Assembly (NCBI GenBank): GCA_945643635.1
Contig: CALZFC010000154.1
Coordinates: 190,303-254,302 of the forward strand
Origin: Allodiplogaster sudhausi
Lineage: Eukaryota > Nematoda > Chromadorea > Rhabditida > Diplogasteridae
Direction: 5' to 3'
DNA: 64,000 nucleotides
Both the position numbers and the translations under genes were made by a program. Each line of letters begins with the position of its first letter. Positions within the stretch are counted from its first letter, which is position 1. Of the stretch, positions 58,677-64,000 are shown in pieces. The notes under the pieces are model-generated. The model was not told the DNA's origin, did not search any database, and saw only the letters and a list, made by a program, of their open reading frames with translations.

Positions 58677-61338
58677 CTCTTACTCTCCCTCTATTTCTTT
58701 CTCTCTCTTTCTCTCTCTTTCTCTCCCTCTATCTCTTTCTCTCTCTTTCTCTCCCTCAATCTCTTTCTCTCCCTCTATCTCTTTCTCTCCCTCTATCTAT
58801 TTCTCTCTCGTTCTCTCCCTCTATCTCTTTCTCTCTGTCTCGCTATCTCTCTCTCTCTCTCTCTTTCTCTTCCTAAAAAAAAATCCCGACCTTGAGCCGA
58901 TTCGTCACAACGCCCTTCTCGACGAGCTGAACGACGCCATCGGAGAACATCTCCGAGTGCACGCCGAGGTCGCGATGATTCGTCAGTGCCGACAGCGTCG
59001 CGTCCGGAATCGCACCAACGCCTATGTGTTTTTATTATAATTAATTAATCAGTTAATTAATGTAAAACAATTTTTTGATTAGAAATTAAGAAGTATTATA
59101 AATTTGTTTGGATAAAAAAAACTGAAATTAAAGATAATAAATGATAAAAAAAATATACATAAAAAGCGCTACTGACCCATCTGCATCGTTGAGCCATCAT
59201 CAACGAGATTCTCTGCGATTAACTGCCCGATCCGATTCTCGAGTTCACCAGGCACAATTTTCCTGAATTCTTTAATAATATTTCATGTATTTATGCACAT
59301 ATTCTTCCCAGTTCTGCATTCAGCATATCTTTTCTTTAATAACTGTCTTTTGATCGCTGTAGTTCTCTCTCTCTCTCTCTCTACCTCTCTGTCTCTCTCT
59401 CGCTCTGTTTCTATCTCTCACGGCTTCCTTTTCTCTCATCCTCTCACTCGCTCTCTCCCTTCCAACCTCGCCTCGTACAGATGGAAGTCATCGTCGGCGT
59501 CGACAATTGCATCGAGATGAGAAGAGTGAATGAGTGACTCACCGTGGGTTCGAGGCATTCGAGGGTTCGAGAGGGCCAGGATACGACGGGAACAGCGGAC
59601 GGCAGCACTGGAGGAGAGAGAGAGGGGAGAGAGAGAACTGTGAGAGAGAATGATAGAGAGAGGGATAAAGAGAGAAAGAAGAAATGAGAGAGGGAGAGAG
59701 ACAGGCACTGAGTTAGAGTGATAAAGAATGCCCCTAGTGAAAAAGAGAAAGACAGATACAAGAGATACAACATGATGTTGTATACCAACCGCGCAATGTT
59801 CACTGATGTTCCAAGAGTGCAGAAACCTCGTTCGTCCGGGGGTGACACCTCAAAGAAGCAGCTCTTTCTCTCTCTCTCACTCTCTCTCACTCCCTCTCTC
59901 TCTCCGAACCTGAATAATAGCCGTGTCGAGTGGAATGGCCCGTCGGTAGAAGAGCGCTGGCATCTCGTGCAAGAAGACGGGCACGTGGTCGGCGCGGCCT
60001 AGAAAAGAGGAGCTAGAACTTGGAGAACGCCACGAGTCAGGGGAAACGGATCGAGTGGCTCGAGCCAAGCCATATTTATAATTTGCTGTTTAAAATATAA
60101 ATAAATAAATGTAAAAAAAATTAGATCTATATTATTTTTTTTTATTAATAAATATAATATCATTTATTACCTTCATTGACAGCGTCCACTTGGCCACGAG
60201 CGATGAAGAGGCAATTGGAGCGGATATAGCCTTGGTAAAGAGAGACGAGACATTCATTATGGCGTATAATTCACTCTATAAACTCTTTCCATTCTGACCA
60301 TTGGGCACAATCGGAATGGACACTTCAGTTTGTGAGAGAAATGACAGAGAGAACAAGATATCTCTAGGGATTGTAAAGAGAGAGACAGAGAGAGACAGAG
60401 AGATAGAGAGAGAGAGAGAGAGTAAAAAGATAAAGAGAGACAGAGGGAGAGAGAGAGAGAGCGAGAGAGAGAGAGAGAGAGAGTAAAAAAGATAAAGAGA
60501 GACAGAGAGAGAGAGAGAGTAAAAGAGTTAAAAAGAGACAAAGCGAGAGAGAGAGAGATAGAGAGTAAAAGAGAAGAGAGACAGAGAGAGACAGAGAGAG
60601 AGAGAGAGTAAAAGCGAGAAAGAGAGACAGAGAGAGAGAGACAGAGAGAGATAGAGAGAGAGCGAGAGTAAGAGAGAGACAGATAGATAGAGAGAGAGAG
60701 AGAGTAAAAGAGAGAAAGAGATACAGAGAGAACGGATGCGAGATGAATTGCTAGAGATAAAGAGAGACCATCATTTTCCTTTTCCATCCACGCCGCTCTT
60801 CCTTGCAGAAGAATGTGATGGAGCGTGATGTTGCGGAGGTCATTCGGAAATGAGATATAATTTTTTCAAGGCAATTTTTGTCATATTTTACTAGTCTATC
60901 TTTTAAATTATAAATTTTAATAATAAAATATGTTTTAAATTTATTTTTTTATTAACTTTAACGCTCAAATTATTTTTTTCCTCTGAAGAAAAGATGAAGA
61001 ATAAAACTCCACATGCTTCTTTAGCATGCTGCAGCAGTGCGTCGAAGAGAGGAGTCGGCGAGGAGGCGCCGCCGTGTACGAAGATGTTCTCGCATGCAAA
61101 GAAAAAAAGGAGAATATATGGAAAATAAGAACAGCACTTTACTACAAAACACTGCTATAAAAATATATTTTAAACAATAAACGAAAGTAAACATATTTAG
61201 CGACGCATCGATACCACTCTTGACGCACTGGACCGCGTCGTGTGCACTGACGCGACGCGGCTGGTGTCCCGGAACCGCCGCCATGACCTCGCGGATGTGG
61301 CGTGAGAAAGTTGTGAAGTGGGCAAAACGGCGAAGCAT
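57314..61338 (-). CDS. acetyl-CoA hydrolase/transferase family protein
   Basis: Enzyme of the acetyl-CoA hydrolase/4-hydroxybutyrate CoA-transferase family: moves or hydrolyses acyl-CoA, probably mitochondrial. About 14 exons from ATG 61338 (basic MLRRFAHFTTFSRHIREVM, targeting-like) to TAA 57314. Conserved pieces in order: NIFVHGGASSPTPLFDAL, ARGQVDAVNEG, RADHVPVFLHEMPALFYR, VSPPDERGFCTLGTSVNIAR, PRMPRTHGESLIHSSHLD, KIVPGELENRIGQLIAENL, GVGAIPDATLSAL, DLGVHSEMFSDGVVQLVEKG, KMVAINSAIEIDLTGQ, VGTRFFSGYGGQ, KVDFIRGAAIADDGMGKP and GAGVVTTRAHVHYVVTEYG. Length and motif order fit the family. The junction between the exons at about 58450 and 58310 has no clear in-frame GT donor (sequence reads GTCGAGTAGGGC), so a GC donor or a small lesion may be present. 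Introns are packed with CT/GA repeats. Confidence 0.88.
57770..58045. repeat. CT microsatellite cluster
   Basis: Polypyrimidine CTCTCT tracts in an intron of the acetyl-CoA hydrolase gene. Confidence 0.9.
58635..58872. repeat. CT microsatellite with TTTCTCTCCC higher-order unit
   Basis: CTCTCT followed by several copies of a CCCTCTATCTCTTTCTCT-like unit, in an intron of the hydrolase gene. Confidence 0.9.
60360..60738. repeat. GA microsatellite with GTAAAAGAGA units
   Basis: About 380 bp of GAGAGACAGAGAGA with recurrent GTAAAAGA spacers at irregular 30-60 bp distances. Minus Ser/Leu ORFs are artefacts. Confidence 0.9.
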
Positions 61339-61344
61339 CTCAAC

Positions 61345-61643
61345 ATAAAGTACATACTATATACATACTAGCATTGCAAGAGGGCGAATTCGATCGGAGA
61401 AGATTCTATGTATTTTGGCTCACCATGAGATCTATAGAATGTATCAACAAAAATCGGAAATGAGGATTTTCATAGCTTGCCGATGTCAAGATGGTAGGTT
61501 CTTATCTGCACGACTGGGCGAGGTGTGATGAAAACAAGTTTATCAATCATATCGATTATCAGTGATGGAGTTGCAAGAACGTGAGAAGAGAATAGAGACA
61601 GAGCGAGAGAGGGAAAAAGATATAGTATCTACAAAGGATGTGT

Positions 61644-61683
<40 letters not shown>

Positions 61684-62489
61684 GGTGAGAGTAACAGAGA
61701 TACACAGAGAGAAAACTGGATGAGATAGATAGTGTGATCAATTGAAAGAAATCGCTATATGTTTTAAAGAACTGTTGTATGCACATCTTTGGCTGAAAAA
61801 AATACAGATTTTTGGAAAGATGAACTTCGCACCAATATCTTAAACGAGCAGTTCACTGAATAATTAATATATTATTTTATGAACGTTGATCTATTCACAT
61901 CTGTCCACAAATTACTACCAAAAATTTATAATCATTTTGTTCTCCTTACAAAGTAAAACGTACGAAATATGGCAATTTTTTTTTACTGCAGTTGTTAGCC
62001 ACTCTACTATTTCACGCGCTCTAAGCCGAAAAAGGGCCAAATATTTGAGGCTCGCGTTAAAAATAATCCTAATGTTCTAATGTAGGATCATTCTGTGTAT
62101 GGCTCCTTTAAAATTTTATATTAAATATTTTAAAGATATTCACTGCGGTTGTGACCCCTCCTGCTCTGTGCGGTATGTCCGCATGAGATTTTTTAAAATA
62201 TTATCTTTCATAATCGGCGGACGCTCACTGTCAGTAAGTGGCTGCTTCTCATGGCTTGTCAAATCGGAAGGTGAACAGGAGGAAGGCGAAAGGTGGAATG
62301 GTGGAATGAGAGGTGCACATCATGTCATCATATCTCCCCCCCCCCCCTATCCTCCCCAATGTCTCGTACCCGGGGAAGGAGCCCCCCTTACTTGTACCGT
62401 ATGCCGATCAGCCGTTCTTTATGATCGTAATGTGAAAAGCACGGGAGCTGCATTGGGTGCCTCGGGCACTCCTGGTGAGTTAGAAGAGG

Positions 62490-62521
<32 letters not shown>

Positions 62522-62879
62522 TAGTGAATCATCGAGTAGACAGAGAGAGAGAGTCAGTGAGAGAAAGAGAGAGAGAGCGTGAGAGAAAGAGAAAGAGAGA
62601 GAGAGAGAGAGCAGTAATATTAAGGAATATAATCGCGTCCATAGGAAGTTGCTGCCAGTTCAGCTGATGCTACCGTCTTCACATGATAATTCTGCTCTCC
62701 TCTTTCAACTCCCTTATCCCCCCTCACATCTCTCCTGTCTTTTCCACTCTCTCACCGGCTGTCACTTCTAACAACAAATACGCACAATGAACGGCGGGTG
62801 TTCTCATAAAGTGATCCTTGAGGGAGCGGTGATATTGGGTTCACTCACACTAGGAAATAGCAGCTTACTGGAGAGAGCC

Positions 62880-62925
<46 letters not shown>

Positions 62926-63405
62926 AGGGATGGAAGTAGAGAGACGGTGAGAGCCAGATAGAGAGAGAAAGAGAGACAGTGAGTGAGAGCTAGAGAGACG
63001 GAGAAAGTTAGAGCCAGAGAGAGAGAGAGAGAGAGAGCGAGAGAGTGAGAGAGAGAACAAGAGATGAGAGTTTGTGGTTTAGTCAAAGAAGTCGTAGCTG
63101 AAGAAGTAAATGGTATTTTGCAGTAAGCCCGTCGGAGACGTTCTCTGCTCCTGCCACCCTGAGAGGAATGGAAGATCATCGTGCTGAGGGTATAAAATGG
63201 CCGGCTGCAAGGCATCAAGAATTCTACCACCTCATCTACCAGAGGGTCATAAGCTTTTTCCCCAAATACACGTTTTTTTTTAAATAAATGATAGCTGAAT
63301 CAGCTGGATGCATATAAATTCAAGTAAAAGACAATAATTATTTACATTTTTCAATTTTGTTAATTTGTTTTTTTTTAATTAATTAATTAATTTTTTTCTT
63401 AATCA
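61345..63405. repeat. intergenic with GA microsatellites
   Basis: GA tracts at 61645-61690, 62487-62612 and 62878-63058. A poly-C run lies at 62338-62347. No supported exon was seen between them. Confidence 0.5.
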
Positions 63406-63410
63406 AGACG

Positions 63411-63895
63411 ATGTCCAAGCTCTACAAGTTCATCAAATGCTCTCCAAAGAGCAAATTCGTCAAGCTCATCGACGAATCCATTCATCTCTATTTCGTCGGT
63501 CATTTCGTAATAAATTATGTATTTGCTTTTTTCCATCCAGAAACGCCAAGATGGAGTTCTGTAGAAAAATTCTCTAAAATGCCAGGAAGATATATTATTT
63601 TGCAGCATGATCTGAACGAAGAAAAGAAGAAGCAAAAGGGGCGTGATTTGCTGCAGTTTCCGAGCATTTCCAAATCAGCGCCGATCTCAAGGTAAACATA
63701 AACAAATTCATGTGAAACAGCATGATTTGAAAGATGGTCGAAATAGAAGAATAATTTTCATTTCCAGGAAATCTTCCTTGGACATTTGTCGTTTCTCTAC
63801 ACACAGCGCAGGAAGTTCGCATTACCCGCACTCGGAAAACGCACTTCGAAGTGACCAACTCGTCCCGGCACTTCAAAGTTCGTTTTCCTATTACT
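63411..63895 (+). CDS. unresolved coding candidate at window end
   Basis: A plus frame 63411-63695 (MSKLYKFIKCSPKSKFVKLI...) follows a TCAAG acceptor. An intron GTAAAC...TTCCAG leads to 63768, where one reading, TRKTHFEVTNSSRHFKVRF, faintly resembles the N-terminal strand of an MSP domain. The phase linking the two was not settled. The minus strand is also open over 63399-63635 (acidic, FVDELDEFALWRAFDEL), so strand is uncertain. Confidence 0.25.
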
Positions 63896-63936
63896 ACACT
63901 GAGTTCTTTTTATATGCACTGATAAGTGTTTATAAG

Positions 63937-63937
<1 letters not shown>

Positions 63938-64000
<63 letters not shown>
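63938..64000. repeat. (TTTC)n microsatellite
   Basis: Pure tetranucleotide TTTC repeat running off the window end. Confidence 0.97.

Noticed and set aside
60257..60787. 176-codon minus Ser/Leu ORF
   Set aside because: Pure translation of a GA repeat; lies in an intron of the hydrolase gene.

Overview
The window is nuclear DNA from a nematode. It carries several families typical of nematodes: a cuticle collagen, a str-type 7TM chemoreceptor, two DEG/ENaC channels of the EGF-plus-ASC (egas) type, a C6-like Thr-rich secreted protein and a UDP-glucuronosyltransferase. Genes are split into many short exons (often 60-200 nt) by small GT-AG introns, and some start codons sit just after a TTTAG acceptor, as expected with SL trans-splicing. 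Short exons plus abundant GA/CT microsatellites fit a diplogastrid or other non-Caenorhabditis rhabditid better than C. elegans. That placement is inference.

Layout: 0.4-2.0 kb, Shisa-like membrane protein (-). 2.18-9.47 kb, a complete Tc1-like DNA transposon with 1.18 kb inverted repeats, an apparently intact DD34E transposase (-) and a divergent BEN-like/RS-rich gene (+). 9.5-12.4 kb, purine/pyrimidine microsatellites. 12.5-13.8 kb, REEP5/6 (yop-1-like) gene (+) with tRNA-Glu(CTC) in an intron. 14.7-21.1 and 22.7-27.4 kb, tandem egas-like genes (-); the first carries a 1.6 kb palindromic element in an intron. 29.3-29.7 kb, secreted Gly-rich protein (-). 31.2-31.4 kb, small unknown gene (+). 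31.7-34.7 kb, decayed str receptor (+) with an inverted copy of its 5' exons. 35.3 kb, small Cys-rich secreted peptide (-). 35.6-39.3 kb, UGT (-). 40.8-41.2 kb, MITE sharing termini with the big transposon. 42.1-44.2 kb, C6-like protein (-). 46.6-48.2 kb, cuticle collagen (-), with unexplained exons just upstream. 51.3-52.1 kb, RRM-only CstF-64-like protein (-). 52.9-56.9 kb, Merlin/ISXO2-derived protein (+) with a foldback element in an intron. 57.3-61.3 kb, acetyl-CoA hydrolase/CoA-transferase (-). 63.4-64.0 kb, an unresolved exon and a TTTC microsatellite.

The host genes do not form one pathway; this is an ordinary mixed segment with heavy transposon and repeat activity. The most unusual object is the 7.3 kb transposon: a Tc1-class transposase packaged with a BEN-like/RS accessory gene inside very long TIRs, plus a non-autonomous relative 31 kb away with the same ends and the same kind of subterminal AT iterons. 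Second is a Merlin-type transposase that looks exapted: its zinc ribbon is kept and catalytic acids are lost. Exon limits were read by eye from ORF continuity and splice consensus, so individual edges may be off by a few bases.
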